From contig NZ_CP160035.1 in NCBI RefSeq assembly GCF_040703125.1, forward strand, positions 558,001 to 622,000: a DNA stretch of 64,000 nucleotides, given 5' to 3'. Under the pieces are notes generated by a model, which did no database searches, was not told the origin of the DNA, and worked only from the letters and a program-made list of their open reading frames with translations. Both the position numbers and the translations under genes were made by a program. Of this stretch, positions 9,577-17,287 are shown one piece after another (the stretch's first letter is position 1; each line of letters opens with the position of its first letter). The DNA comes from Flavobacterium ovatum. GTDB lineage: Bacteria > Bacteroidota > Bacteroidia > Flavobacteriales > Flavobacteriaceae.

Positions 9577-9613
9577 AAAAGCCTTATAAACATTATGTTT
9601 ATGAGGCTTTTTT
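9577..9613 (+). terminator. Terminator after the tRNA
   Basis: The stem AAAGCCTTATAAAC/GTTTATGAGGCTTT with a 5-base loop is followed by a T run. It lies within the 83-bp att repeat and has a structural twin at 14898-14936. Confidence 0.75.
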
Positions 9614-9620
9614 AATTTCA

Positions 9621-9639
9621 GGGGACGAATGAGGGGACG
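9621..9639 (+). repeat. Element-end box GGGGACGAATGAGGGGACG, left copy
   Basis: The 19-bp sequence occurs identically at 14736-14754 just upstream of the integrase, and as 13 bp (GGGACGAATGAGG) at 14945-14957. Position near both element ends suggests arm-type integrase or excisionase binding; function is inferred only. Confidence 0.65.
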
Positions 9640-9649
9640 GATTTTTTAT

Positions 9650-10015
9650 TTAATAATAGCCTTTTCCGTTAATACTATGTCTAACGCCACCTCTTGGATT
9701 TTCCATATCTCCAATATATCTTGGTATAACATGACAATGAAAGTGAAAAACTGTTTGCCCTGCTGATTCACCGCAATTCATTCCAATATTATATCCATCA
9801 GGTTTGAAGTCTAATTCTATTAATTCTTTTGCCCTATCAATAGATTTCGACAATAAGGATTTTTCTTCATTTGTTAATGAAAAAAAGTCTGACCTCATTT
9901 TGTTGCTAATTATTAATAAATGACCAGGAGATACAGGAAATGTATCTTTGATTATAAAAAAGCATTCGTTTTGTTCAATAATTTTGTCCTGAGGTATTTC
10001 TAAAAAGTTTTTCAT
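9650..10015 (-). CDS. HIT family protein (histidine-triad nucleotide hydrolase)
   Basis: A 121-residue HIT protein with the full active-site motif HFHCHVIPR (H91, H93, H95) and the preceding GMNCGESAGQTVFH strand. HIT enzymes hydrolyse or transfer nucleotidyl groups on substrates such as AMP-lysine, Ap4A or adenylated intermediates. The C-terminus ends NPRGGVRHSINGKGYY, as in bacterial Fhit/HinT-like members. It follows the HNH gene after 8 bases on the same strand, so the two are presumably co-transcribed as cargo. Its substrate here is unknown. Confidence 0.88.
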   Translation of the reverse strand: MKNFLEIPQDKIIEQNECFFIIKDTFPVSPGHLLIISNKMRSDFFSLTNEEKSLLSKSIDRAKELIELDFKPDGYNIGMNCGESAGQTVFHFHCHVIPRYIGDMENPRGGVRHSINGKGYY

Positions 10016-10023
10016 TAAAATAT

Positions 10024-11043
10024 TTATATTAATTCGAATTCAGGTCTCCAACGTTGAATTGAAAGCGATAAAGCTAAATTATATTGAAATTGCAAAAAGT
10101 TTCTTCTTTGCTTTTTTGTCAAGCCAGTTTGATTTATTATTGTTTCAGCAAGTGGATGCTTGCTTTCTATATAATATTCATTTCTATCATATAATCTTTC
10201 AAGAAATCGGACATCAGGAATTTTTGCAGATTTATTGAGATTTACGTTACTATCTGCTAAAACTAAATTCCAAACTCCATTAATATTAGCGCCATTTTTA
10301 CAATGTTCTTTTTTATTTATGTGGGGTAGAAAATGATCGACTTGGCAAATATTTAAATTATTTTTATTAATTGAAATATCTTGAAGCGAATAAAAACATT
10401 TCCCTTTCTGATAACCATTCAAAGCGTCTCTTACTGATGTTATATCTATTCGTTGCATTACATTACTTTCGATAAAAAACAAAGATTTTTCTTCATCATA
10501 ATTTACTTCAAGTAAATTTGGATTAATTTTTAAATTCCATGCCGTTTCAACAAGATTCCACCGTGCTTCAACCTCTTGATTTAAATTCCTATATTGAAAT
10601 AGTTCTTTAATTTTTAAAAGGTTGTCCGTGATTACTATTTCTTTTTTACCTCCTATAAAGTTTTTTTCGTAAAAAGTATTACTGACAGCTCCTCCATTTA
10701 CGTTTTGAAACGCATCAATAACGTTCACAAAGCCATATTTCTCAGTTAATCTATATAAATCTTCTGGTTTCATATCTCCTTTTATAAACCCCCTACAACC
10801 CTCTAGAAAAGTACTAGTAACAGAGTTTCCTTGTTTGTCACTTTTTTGTAGATGGTCAACAATCGAATTTGCGAATGGAATAGATAACTCTTCCAATGAA
10901 ATTTTTGTTTTTTCTTTTTCAATTGTTTCTAGTAATGCTTTTGCAAAGGCAAACTTATAAGTTGCTGAATTTTTCCCAAATAGTATAATTGCTCTCCATT
11001 GAGATTCTATTGACGGGTCGTTTATTTGGAATTTTGTTAGCAT
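10024..11043 (-). CDS. HNH endonuclease-domain protein
   Basis: A 339-residue protein. Residues about 205-275 form a recognisable HNH nuclease: GYQKGKCFYS (C216), QVDHFLPHI (D236, H237), NGVWNLVLAD (N259), NLNKSAKIP. Most paired zinc cysteines common in HNH families are missing, with only C216 in the first knuckle position. The N-terminal 200 residues are helical and unrecognised, with an IRG-free, WRAII-type start seen in restriction-associated proteins. The HIT gene lies 8 bases downstream. A role in element defence is plausible but unproven. Confidence 0.75.
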   Translation of the reverse strand: MLTKFQINDPSIESQWRAIILFGKNSATYKFAFAKALLETIEKEKTKISLEELSIPFANSIVDHLQKSDKQGNSVTSTFLEGCRGFIKGDMKPEDLYRLTEKYGFVNVIDAFQNVNGGAVSNTFYEKNFIGGKKEIVITDNLLKIKELFQYRNLNQEVEARWNLVETAWNLKINPNLLEVNYDEEKSLFFIESNVMQRIDITSVRDALNGYQKGKCFYSLQDISINKNNLNICQVDHFLPHINKKEHCKNGANINGVWNLVLADSNVNLNKSAKIPDVRFLERLYDRNEYYIESKHPLAETIINQTGLTKKQRRNFLQFQYNLALSLSIQRWRPEFELI

Positions 11044-11199
11044 TTATCGATTTAATTTAGTTTTAACAACTTTAAAAAATTTTAATTCTTTAAAAACATA
11101 AAAATACTATAAATCTTTTAAATCTAAATTTTCAATATTATTAACAAGTTTTTTTCTGTATTCCACTCTAACAATATCATTAAGTTTGGAATTTTTTCC

Positions 11200-11207
11200 T
11201 ACATTTG
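11200..11207 (+). promoter_or_regulatory. Bacteroidota -7 box (TACATTTG)
   Basis: TACATTTG fits TAnnTTTG and ends 20 bases before the ATG of the small secreted protein. No -33 match at normal spacing. Confidence 0.4.
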
Positions 11208-11227
11208 ATAAACCTATTTTTAAAATT

Positions 11228-11437
11228 ATGAAAAAAATTTTATTATCACTACTAGCTTTTGGTTTTTTAAGCTTTAGTTCAGCTGATTGTACTATTGAAA
11301 AAAGTACACCAAAAAATATTACTGAAGTTACTGCTTGCAATTACGGGCAATGCAGAGCAACTGCTAAAAGCACTGGGAATCAGTGTAAACATTGTGTTTC
11401 AAATTCAGGAGACTCGTTCTGCTGGCAACACAAATAA
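11228..11437 (+). CDS. Small secreted Cys-rich protein
   Basis: A 69-residue protein with a clear signal peptide (MKKILLSLLAFGFLSFSSAD), start chosen at the ATG that gives it. The mature part has six cysteines; the last stretch follows CxATxKxxGxQCKxC...FCWQH (QCRATAKSTGNQC, then FCWQH), a pattern I associate with short zinc-finger-like DUF5763-type modules in phage and mobile elements. It is the only plus-strand gene in the element, has its own -7 box and is followed by a hairpin terminator, so it is probably expressed independently of integration functions. Function unknown. Confidence 0.7.
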   Translation: MKKILLSLLAFGFLSFSSADCTIEKSTPKNITEVTACNYGQCRATAKSTGNQCKHCVSNSGDSFCWQHK

Positions 11438-11445
11438 GAACTTAA

Positions 11446-11475
11446 GATGAAAGGGGTCAAATAACCCCTTTCGTT
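11446..11475 (+). terminator. Terminator after the secreted protein
   Basis: Stem AAAGGGGT (11449-11456) with ACCCCTTT (11463-11470), 6-base loop, followed by CGTTTGT, a weak T tract. Confidence 0.5.
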
Positions 11476-11613
11476 TGTAATAGTATAACTTCAATTTTAT
11501 TTTTTATTTATAACCTTTCAATAAAATCAAAAAGCATTTACTTTGTTATATTGAATCAACGCCATATATAACTTAAAATTATCTAGATTTAGGTGTTATT
11601 TTGTATTCAAATT

Positions 11614-11913
11614 TCACTTAAGAGAATTTAAAAATTCATGTGCTTTATTATTCCTTTCTAATATTTCCGCAAATTCAGGATTGAGAGAAATAAAATCTAA
11701 TATAATATTTGTTGTGTTTTCTATACTTTCTTCTCTGATCTTTTTATTTTCTATACTATCCGCATATTCCAAAAATGTATTGAATGATATGCCGTTGTTA
11801 ATTAAATTTGCGATTAAAACTTCGGTTATGAAATCCTTTTCATTATTTGAGTTAGTTGTTGCAAATTTCACATTGTATGGCAACTCCTTAAAGTTTGCTT
11901 TATTATTCTTCAT
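11614..11913 (-). CDS. Hypothetical protein downstream of rep
   Basis: A 99-residue soluble protein rich in Asn, Glu and Lys that I do not recognise. Its ATG lies inside the last codons of rep, overlapping by 11 bases, so it is probably translated by coupling to rep. A role in replication control or copy number would fit the position but is not shown by any motif. Confidence 0.6.
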   Translation of the reverse strand: MKNNKANFKELPYNVKFATTNSNNEKDFITEVLIANLINNGISFNTFLEYADSIENKKIREESIENTTNIILDFISLNPEFAEILERNNKAHEFLNSLK

Positions 11914-12739
11914 TTTGATTTATTTTATTTTTATCATCTAATCTTTTATATAGTTTTAAAGTCTGCCTGTTTAGGTTAATCATTTTTACATTTATAACTG
12001 GTCTGTTTGAATGGTCTTTAACTTCAAACTCTTTGAGTATAGCGTCTAATTTTTTAAACTCATCTACAAAGCTGGAATCTGTATAAAAGTCTGTGTACAA
12101 CTCTGATACTTGTCTTGAGCAGTTCCAAACTTGACAATCAAACTTATCACTGTTTTTAGTAACATATTTTGTTACATAAGAAGCTATCGACCTGATGTTA
12201 TTCGAATTCAATTGCCTCACATCAAAAGCGGAGGAAGGTTTATAGTTTATGTCTCTTGGTACTATTCCGTTTTTCTTTTGGAGGTCAAGCCAGTAATTCC
12301 ACCACTTTTCAATTTTCCAATATTTGTTGGTTATCATGTGAAAATGAACATTCCCCTTGAAAAAGTCATTTTTAGTTTGTCTTTCTGCTACCCATATGTA
12401 TTGGAAGTTTTCACTTCTCTTTTTTGCGTTATCAATAAACTTGCGCAGTAGATTTACGGCTTGTTCGTCAGTTACTTGGTTTAGAAAAGTTAGAGTAACA
12501 AAACTTAATCGTTTGTAGCATCTTGCAAAGCAAATTATTTTCTTTCTGATTTTTTGCTTTGACTTTCGAGATAGAGACCGCATTTTTTTAATGTTTTCTA
12601 CTGGTGTGGGTTTCTTTTCTGCTTTGGGTTCTTGCTTCTTTCTTTGAAGTGAAGAACCTGTAAACTCATCTTTTGGAATAACTCCAAACTCCCGAACCGA
12701 AAACGAGACACTTGTTCCGTATGTGTTTTTGACTATCAT
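11903..12739 (-). CDS. HUH rolling-circle replication initiator (phiX174 gpA-like motif)
   Basis: A 278-residue Rep with all three HUH motifs: motif 1 FVTLTF (80-85), motif 2 GNVHFHMI with H132 and H134 as the metal-binding pair, and motif 3 SIASYVTKYVTK with two tyrosines, Y188 and Y192. The Y-x3-Y arrangement, including the VTK spacing, is that of superfamily I initiators such as phiX174 gpA. The basic N-terminus (about residues 30-70) probably contacts DNA. It should nick an origin to start rolling-circle replication of the excised circle. No helicase domain is attached. Confidence 0.78.
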   Translation of the reverse strand: MIVKNTYGTSVSFSVREFGVIPKDEFTGSSLQRKKQEPKAEKKPTPVENIKKMRSLSRKSKQKIRKKIICFARCYKRLSFVTLTFLNQVTDEQAVNLLRKFIDNAKKRSENFQYIWVAERQTKNDFFKGNVHFHMITNKYWKIEKWWNYWLDLQKKNGIVPRDINYKPSSAFDVRQLNSNNIRSIASYVTKYVTKNSDKFDCQVWNCSRQVSELYTDFYTDSSFVDEFKKLDAILKEFEVKDHSNRPVINVKMINLNRQTLKLYKRLDDKNKINQNEE

Positions 12740-12835
12740 AATCTGAATCGTTGCACATTAATTAAAACCATTAAAAGGTTATTTATTAAAGGTTTTTATT
12801 GAAGGTGCTTATTTTTAAAGGTTAAAAAAAAAGGT

Positions 12836-13048
12836 CTAGAGAAACGGAGGAATGAAGTTTCCTTTTTGAAATTGTTTAAGAAACTTACTTGTTCTACGTT
12901 CGTAAACATTCATATATTTCCACGTTGGATGTGAATTATTTAGAAACATAGAAAAGCCGTTTAGTTTATGGACATAGTTCCATTTTTTAGGCTTTGTTTG
13001 ATTCTCTAGAAACACAATAACCGAGTAATCATTTTTATTAGTTTCCAT
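12836..13048 (-). CDS. Hypothetical small protein of the element
   Basis: A 70-residue protein with Trp, Lys and aromatic residues (KPKKWNYVHKLNG, HPTWKYMNVYERR), not recognised. The ATG at 13048 overlaps the end of the HTH gene by 11 bases in the arrangement AATAATGG...TAA, favouring it over the upstream start at 13078. The position between the excisionase-like gene and rep suggests a regulatory or replication accessory role, as inference. Confidence 0.6.
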   Translation of the reverse strand: METNKNDYSVIVFLENQTKPKKWNYVHKLNGFSMFLNNSHPTWKYMNVYERRTSKFLKQFQKGNFIPPFL

Positions 13049-13343
13049 TATTTCGTCCTCTATGATTAGTTGAAACAATAACTTTCAAAGCGTTCTCTAT
13101 ATCTTCTGCTTTATAGAGAACCCTGTTTCCAATACGATAAGCACGAATGATTCCTTCTTTAGTAAAAAGATGAAGTGTAGGTAATGAAATGTTTAGAACC
13201 CTAGCGGTTTCTTTTCTTGATTTTAAATCCTTATCCTGATATTTGAGAGGATTTATAAATTCTTTAATTGCTCTTTCAAAAGCTTTGTGAAATGCGTTTT
13301 CGAAGTCTGATAACTCGAAAGTGTTGAATGTTAAATTTGCCAT
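13038..13343 (-). CDS. Helix-turn-helix DNA-binding protein, excisionase-like
   Basis: A 101-residue protein whose C-terminal half is a MerR-type winged helix (KSRKETARVLNISLPTL, then IIRAYRIGNRVLYKAEDIENAL), the HTH_17 form typical of Bacteroidota excisionases beside tyrosine integrases. The start at 13343 (MANLTFNTF) is chosen over 13394. It may direct excision or repress the rep operon. The neighbouring integrase, 130 bases upstream, supports the excisionase reading. Confidence 0.75.
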   Translation of the reverse strand: MANLTFNTFELSDFENAFHKAFERAIKEFINPLKYQDKDLKSRKETARVLNISLPTLHLFTKEGIIRAYRIGNRVLYKAEDIENALKVIVSTNHRGRNNGN

Positions 13344-13475
13344 TATTTTACTGTATTTAAGTTTATAATGGAGCAAATAAAAATAATCTATCAAAGTGCT
13401 TTTGGGTAATGGGTAGTTTTGACTAATTTTGACTAGTTTTGGGTGTTTTTTGCGTACTTTTTTTCGCTAACTATG

Positions 13476-14708
13476 TTATTTAAAAAAAGCATGAGTCAAA
13501 AGTTTGTCTGCATTTTGTTCTTGCGTAATCCTTATATATGACATAAAAGAACGTTCTGTTTTATGTCCTGTTATTTTCATTATTGAAATTGCGGGAATAT
13601 CTGCAATATATAAATTTGTTGCAAAACTTCTACGGGCAGTATGGGTTGAAATAAGTTTAAATTTTGGTAAGACTGATTTTTCTACTTTTCCGCCACGAGT
13701 TATAGTTGTTTCGATCGGCTCTTTTATTTTTGCTAAACTCGCTACCTCTTTTAAATAGGTATTAGTTACTTGATTTGTATATGCTTTAGGAAGTATATTA
13801 TTGTATTTTTTCAATATAGTTCTAACAGTTTTATGCAATGGAATTGCAACACGTTCACTAGTTTTTTGAGTTCTAATAAAAAGCATTGTGTTCTCCTTAT
13901 TAATATTTTCGGGCTGAATTTGCGTAAAATCAGAAAATCTCAAACCAGTATAACAGCCAATCAAAAACAAATCTCTTACTTTGTCTAATCTAGGAGTTGC
14001 AGATAATTTTAATTTTTCAAATTGCTGTAGTTCTTTAACACTTAGATAAACAGTGTCTGATTCTTCTCTTATAGTCTTAAATTTCTTTTTTCTAAATTCT
14101 AGATTTTCATTTAAACCTCTTTCAGTTGCTTCGTTCATAAATGACTTTATAGTCTTTATATGTTTACCCACTGTATTGGCTGACAGTTTGTGTTCTAATG
14201 AAAGAAACGAGGTGTATTGATTATAAAATTCTAAAGTGATGCTTTCAAATTCTATAGTTTTATATTTTAACGAATATTCTTTTAAGTACTTAAAAGTAGT
14301 GTTGTAAACTTTTATTGTTCCCTCACGTTTGTTCAAAGAGCTCTCTTTTATGTAGCTTTCAATAAAAGATAGAAAAGATTGTTTTCGAGGCTTCAATCGA
14401 TTATCACTTAATTCATTTTCAATCTCCTTTTTTAGTAAAGTATTATTTGGTTGAATTCCATCATTTAACAATCTTCTAAATACATTATTGATTGCATTTT
14501 CAATTTTACCGAGTCTTGCGTTAAATTCGGGATATTCTTGAAATTGTTTTGTTTCTTTAGCTCTTTGGCTTGTAGGATTCCAAAATTTAGGATTTATACT
14601 CTCTCCTGTTGAATATTTAAATCTAGAGTATTGATAATTATAAAATAGATAAACTAAAGTATCAGTTTTTGAACTTGGTTCTTTTAGTATAAATTTCGCT
14701 TTTGCCAT
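13476..14708 (-). CDS. Tyrosine-type site-specific integrase
   Basis: A 410-residue tyrosine recombinase. Residues 1-100 are an arm-binding domain (SSKTDTLVYLFY), about 108-205 a SAM-like core-binding domain, and 215-410 the catalytic domain with R257 (GLRFSD), H356 and R359 (HTARRSFATNL), H382 (GHKTERS) and nucleophile Y391 (SYIRIT). This is the type found in Bacteroidota transposons, phages and ICEs. It sits at the right end of the element, next to attR, and integrates at the tRNA 3' end. All catalytic residues are present, so it may be active. Confidence 0.93.
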   Translation of the reverse strand: MAKAKFILKEPSSKTDTLVYLFYNYQYSRFKYSTGESINPKFWNPTSQRAKETKQFQEYPEFNARLGKIENAINNVFRRLLNDGIQPNNTLLKKEIENELSDNRLKPRKQSFLSFIESYIKESSLNKREGTIKVYNTTFKYLKEYSLKYKTIEFESITLEFYNQYTSFLSLEHKLSANTVGKHIKTIKSFMNEATERGLNENLEFRKKKFKTIREESDTVYLSVKELQQFEKLKLSATPRLDKVRDLFLIGCYTGLRFSDFTQIQPENINKENTMLFIRTQKTSERVAIPLHKTVRTILKKYNNILPKAYTNQVTNTYLKEVASLAKIKEPIETTITRGGKVEKSVLPKFKLISTHTARRSFATNLYIADIPAISIMKITGHKTERSFMSYIRITQEQNADKLLTHAFFK

Positions 14709-14735
14709 AGAAACAAATATAATAAAATATTCACA

Positions 14736-14754
14736 GGGGACGAATGAGGGGACG
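14736..14754 (+). repeat. Element-end box GGGGACGAATGAGGGGACG, right copy
   Basis: Exact copy of 9621-9639, 28 bases upstream of the integrase start, between it and attR. Confidence 0.65.
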
Positions 14755-14874
14755 AAATTTTTTTATTTGGTCTTTTTTAGCTTTTTTTAGCTTTGCAATA
14801 AAATAAGTAATAACAAGGCTTAAAGCCTTAAATACAGTAATATTTAGCAAAATTTAGTAAAAATACAGGTGGTA

Positions 14875-14888
14875 CAGGTGGGACCACA
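14875..14888 (+). repeat. Attachment site, right core (att)
   Basis: Exact copy of the 14-bp left core, carrying the last 12 bases of the tRNA without the rest of the gene. The surrounding similarity runs to 14957 at the same spacing as on the left. Confidence 0.82.
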
Positions 14889-14897
14889 TTTTAAGTT

Positions 14898-14936
14898 TAA
14901 AAAGCCTTGTAAACTAGTACTTTACGAGGCTTTTTT
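14898..14936 (+). terminator. Terminator twin in attR
   Basis: AAAGCCTTGTAAA pairs with TTTACGAGGCTTT and is followed by a T run. Relative to the left copy, an A-T pair has become G-C by changes on both sides, so the hairpin is kept. Confidence 0.65.
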
Positions 14937-15261
14937 ATTTTTAAGGGACGAATGAGGAACAAAAAACCACAAAGGCACTTTTTGCGTAAACACCAAACAG
15001 AGAACCGTCAACTAAACATTTCTAAAAATAGATATTCATTACAACAATGTTATTTAAAGAATTTTCCGAATTTCATTTTATGCATTTTAACGAAAAAATC
15101 TACTTTTTATAGTTAAAATTGGAAAATCTTATATATTTTCATTTCATTGTCGTTACTTTGATTCTAATTTTTGATAAAAGAACAGTAGTCAATGTTAAAA
15201 ATTTAATTTTCAAAAATTGATTTACTACTTTTAAGTAGTGATTCATTACTTTATAAAAATT

Positions 15262-15504
15262 ATGAAAATTGTTTTGAACAAATTATTCCTATTAATCACC
15301 TTCCTTTTTGGGATAATGGAAATTTTTGCGAAAAATGATAAAAACAAAGGCAACGCCCCCCCAACTCCATCACTTACCGGAAAACCACCATCTCCTCCAG
15401 GACTACCGATAGACGATCATATATTCTGGCTTATTATCATATCCATAATACTTGGTTTTTATGTCATTTACAAATACAATCAAAATACAAAACCCATGGT
15501 TTAA
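15262..15504 (+). CDS. Small exported protein with Pro-rich linker and C-terminal membrane helix
   Basis: An 80-residue protein. It has an N-terminal signal-like hydrophobic segment, a proline-rich linker (PPTPSLTGKPPSPPGLPIDD), a second hydrophobic helix (IFWLIIISIILGFYVIYKY) and a short polar tail. This PPGxPID-plus-helix layout is common among small uncharacterised Flavobacterium proteins. The ATG at 15262 is preferred over 15238. It lies outside the right att site, so it is probably chromosomal. Function unknown. Confidence 0.65.
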   Translation: MKIVLNKLFLLITFLFGIMEIFAKNDKNKGNAPPTPSLTGKPPSPPGLPIDDHIFWLIIISIILGFYVIYKYNQNTKPMV

Positions 15505-15548
15505 ATCATGCGTTTTGCTTTGTTTTGTTTTCCTAAAATAGAATAATT

Positions 15549-16136
15549 TTATTTATTAGAATAAAGCCTTGACACATATTTACCAATAACATCAAATTCA
15601 AGATTTACTTTAGTCCCTACTTTGAAATCATGGAAATTAGTATGCTCATGAGTATAAGGGATAATCGCAACACTAAATTGGTTTTTCTTTGAATTAACCA
15701 CTGTTAAACTGACACCGTTTACCGTTATCGAACCTTTTTCGATAGTGATATTAATCAGCGCTTCATCATATTCAAAAGTATAAATCCAACTTCCATTAGC
15801 ATTATCAACAGAAACACAAACCCCTATTTGATCCACATGTCCTTGCACAATATGACCATCTAAACGATCCCCTAACTTCATAGCTCGCTCTAGATTGACT
15901 TGATCACTCACCTGCCAGTCCGCTAAGTTTGTCTTTTTAATCGTCTCATCAATTGCGGTAACCGTGTAACAATTCTCCATTATTCCAACAACCGTCAAAC
16001 AGATACCATTGTGAGCCACACTTTGATCTATTTTAAGTTCATTAGTGATTGAAGAATCAACAGTCACATGAATATTACCTTTTTCTTTCCTGATTTCTTG
16101 GATAACACCAAGGGTTTCTATTATACCTGTAAACAT
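15549..16136 (-). CDS. ribE: Riboflavin synthase, alpha subunit
   Basis: Catalyses dismutation of two 6,7-dimethyl-8-ribityllumazine molecules to riboflavin. The 195-residue product shows the two-fold repeat: barrel 1 begins MFTGIIETLG and contains GICLTVV near 60; barrel 2 contains HIVQGHVDQIG near 98 and GVSLTVV near 153. The frame opens much further upstream, but the start at 16136 gives the nearly invariant MFTGIIE. The upstream frame overlaps the divergent pdxA and is not real. Confidence 0.95.
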   Translation of the reverse strand: MFTGIIETLGVIQEIRKEKGNIHVTVDSSITNELKIDQSVAHNGICLTVVGIMENCYTVTAIDETIKKTNLADWQVSDQVNLERAMKLGDRLDGHIVQGHVDQIGVCVSVDNANGSWIYTFEYDEALINITIEKGSITVNGVSLTVVNSKKNQFSVAIIPYTHEHTNFHDFKVGTKVNLEFDVIGKYVSRLYSNK

Positions 16137-16197
16137 TTCTTGTTTTATTTTACTAAATTTGCACTTCAAAATTAGCAATAAATAACTTGTGGTCATG

Positions 16198-17238
16198 ATG
16201 AAAAAAGCAGAAAATATAATCGTAGGAATTTCAATTGGAGATTTAAACGGTATTGGAAGCGAAGTGGTGTTAAAAACATTTGAAGATTCTAGGATGCTAG
16301 AGCTGTGTACACCCGTTATTTTTGCCAATGTCAAAATAATGTCATTTATCAAGAAAAATTTAGATTCTGCTGTTGCTTTACACGGAATAGATAAATTAGA
16401 CCAAATTTTACCTGGGAAGATAAATGTATTCAATGTTTGGAGAGAAGGTGTCGATCTGAATCTAGGAACCAATGATGACAACGTTGGAGAATATGCTATT
16501 AAATCTTTTGTAGCAGGTACAAATGCATTAAAAGAAGACTTAATAGACGTACTAGTTACCGCTCCAATAAACAAATACAATATCCAATCAGATAGCTTTA
16601 AGTTCCCAGGGCATACTGATTATTTAAATCAAGAGCTAGAAGGAGATGCCCTGATGATGATGGTACAAGGGAATTTAAGAGTAGGACTTCTAACAGACCA
16701 TGTTCCTTTAAACCAAGTATCAAGCTCCCTGACTGAAAACTTAATCAAAAAGAAAATTGAGACCATAAAACAATCTCTAATACAAGATTTCAACATTATT
16801 AGGCCCAAAATTGCAGTTTTAGGCTTGAATCCTCATTGTGGAGATGGCGGCGTAATAGGTAATGAAGATGACGCTATATTAAAACCTACACTAGAGAAAA
16901 TATACAGCAAAGGAACCTTAGTTTTTGGCCCTTTTGCTGCCGATGGCTTTTTTGGAAGTGGTCAATATGAAAAATATGATGCCATTATCGCCACTTATCA
17001 TGATCAAGGGCTAATTCCGTTTAAAACTTTATCCTTTGGTAAAGGAGTAAATTATACTGCTGGTCTAAATAAGATCAGAACATCCCCAGATCACGGCACA
17101 GCCTACGATATTGCAGGGAAAGGACTAGCTGATTTCAACTCATTTAAGGAAGCCGTTTACTTAGCAATAGACATCTATCGCTCAAGAATTCAGTACCAAG
17201 AAATGAGTAAAAACCCACTAAAAGTAAAAGAAAAATAA
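16198..17238 (+). CDS. pdxA: 4-hydroxythreonine-4-phosphate dehydrogenase PdxA
   Basis: NAD-dependent oxidation of 4-phosphohydroxy-threonine in pyridoxal 5'-phosphate synthesis. The 346-residue product has the family motifs VGISIGDLNGIGSEV, TAPINKYNI, FPGHTDYL, GLNPHCGDGG, ATYHDQGLIPFK and the late TSPDHGTAYDIAGK. Consecutive ATG codons at 16195 and 16198 both work; earlier GTG codons are less likely. A TAAATTTG box at 16154-16161 may be its promoter element. It is divergent from ribE. Confidence 0.94.
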   Translation: MKKAENIIVGISIGDLNGIGSEVVLKTFEDSRMLELCTPVIFANVKIMSFIKKNLDSAVALHGIDKLDQILPGKINVFNVWREGVDLNLGTNDDNVGEYAIKSFVAGTNALKEDLIDVLVTAPINKYNIQSDSFKFPGHTDYLNQELEGDALMMMVQGNLRVGLLTDHVPLNQVSSSLTENLIKKKIETIKQSLIQDFNIIRPKIAVLGLNPHCGDGGVIGNEDDAILKPTLEKIYSKGTLVFGPFAADGFFGSGQYEKYDAIIATYHDQGLIPFKTLSFGKGVNYTAGLNKIRTSPDHGTAYDIAGKGLADFNSFKEAVYLAIDIYRSRIQYQEMSKNPLKVKEK

Positions 17239-17287
17239 TTGTAAATAAAAAAAGATAAATAACTTTATTAGGTTTATAATAATTTTA

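Larger units (their letters stand above)
9566..14874. mobile_element. tRNA-integrated mobile element with HUH Rep and tyrosine integrase
   Basis: About 5.3 kb between duplicated tRNA 3' ends. On the minus strand, from the right end: integrase, HTH excisionase-like protein, a small protein, HUH Rep, a small protein, then the HNH and HIT cargo genes. A secreted Cys-rich peptide is on the plus strand. There is no relaxase-coupling protein, type IV secretion or capsid gene, so it is best read as a small integrative, rolling-circle-capable element (plasmid- or ssDNA-phage-derived, or a mobilizable satellite). Several overlapping genes suggest compact early and replication operons. Confidence 0.82.
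14709..15261. other. Gene-free right end of the element and flank
   Basis: No gene is supported in this 553-bp stretch. It holds the second 19-bp box (14736-14754), a doubled ACAGGTGG motif just before the att core (14866-14880), the att core, a terminator hairpin, the partial box (14945-14957), then AT-rich sequence without structure I recognise. Confidence 0.6.

Noticed and set aside
16137..16580. N-terminal extension of riboflavin synthase
   Set aside because: It overlaps pdxA on the other strand, and MFTGIIE at 16136 is the family start.
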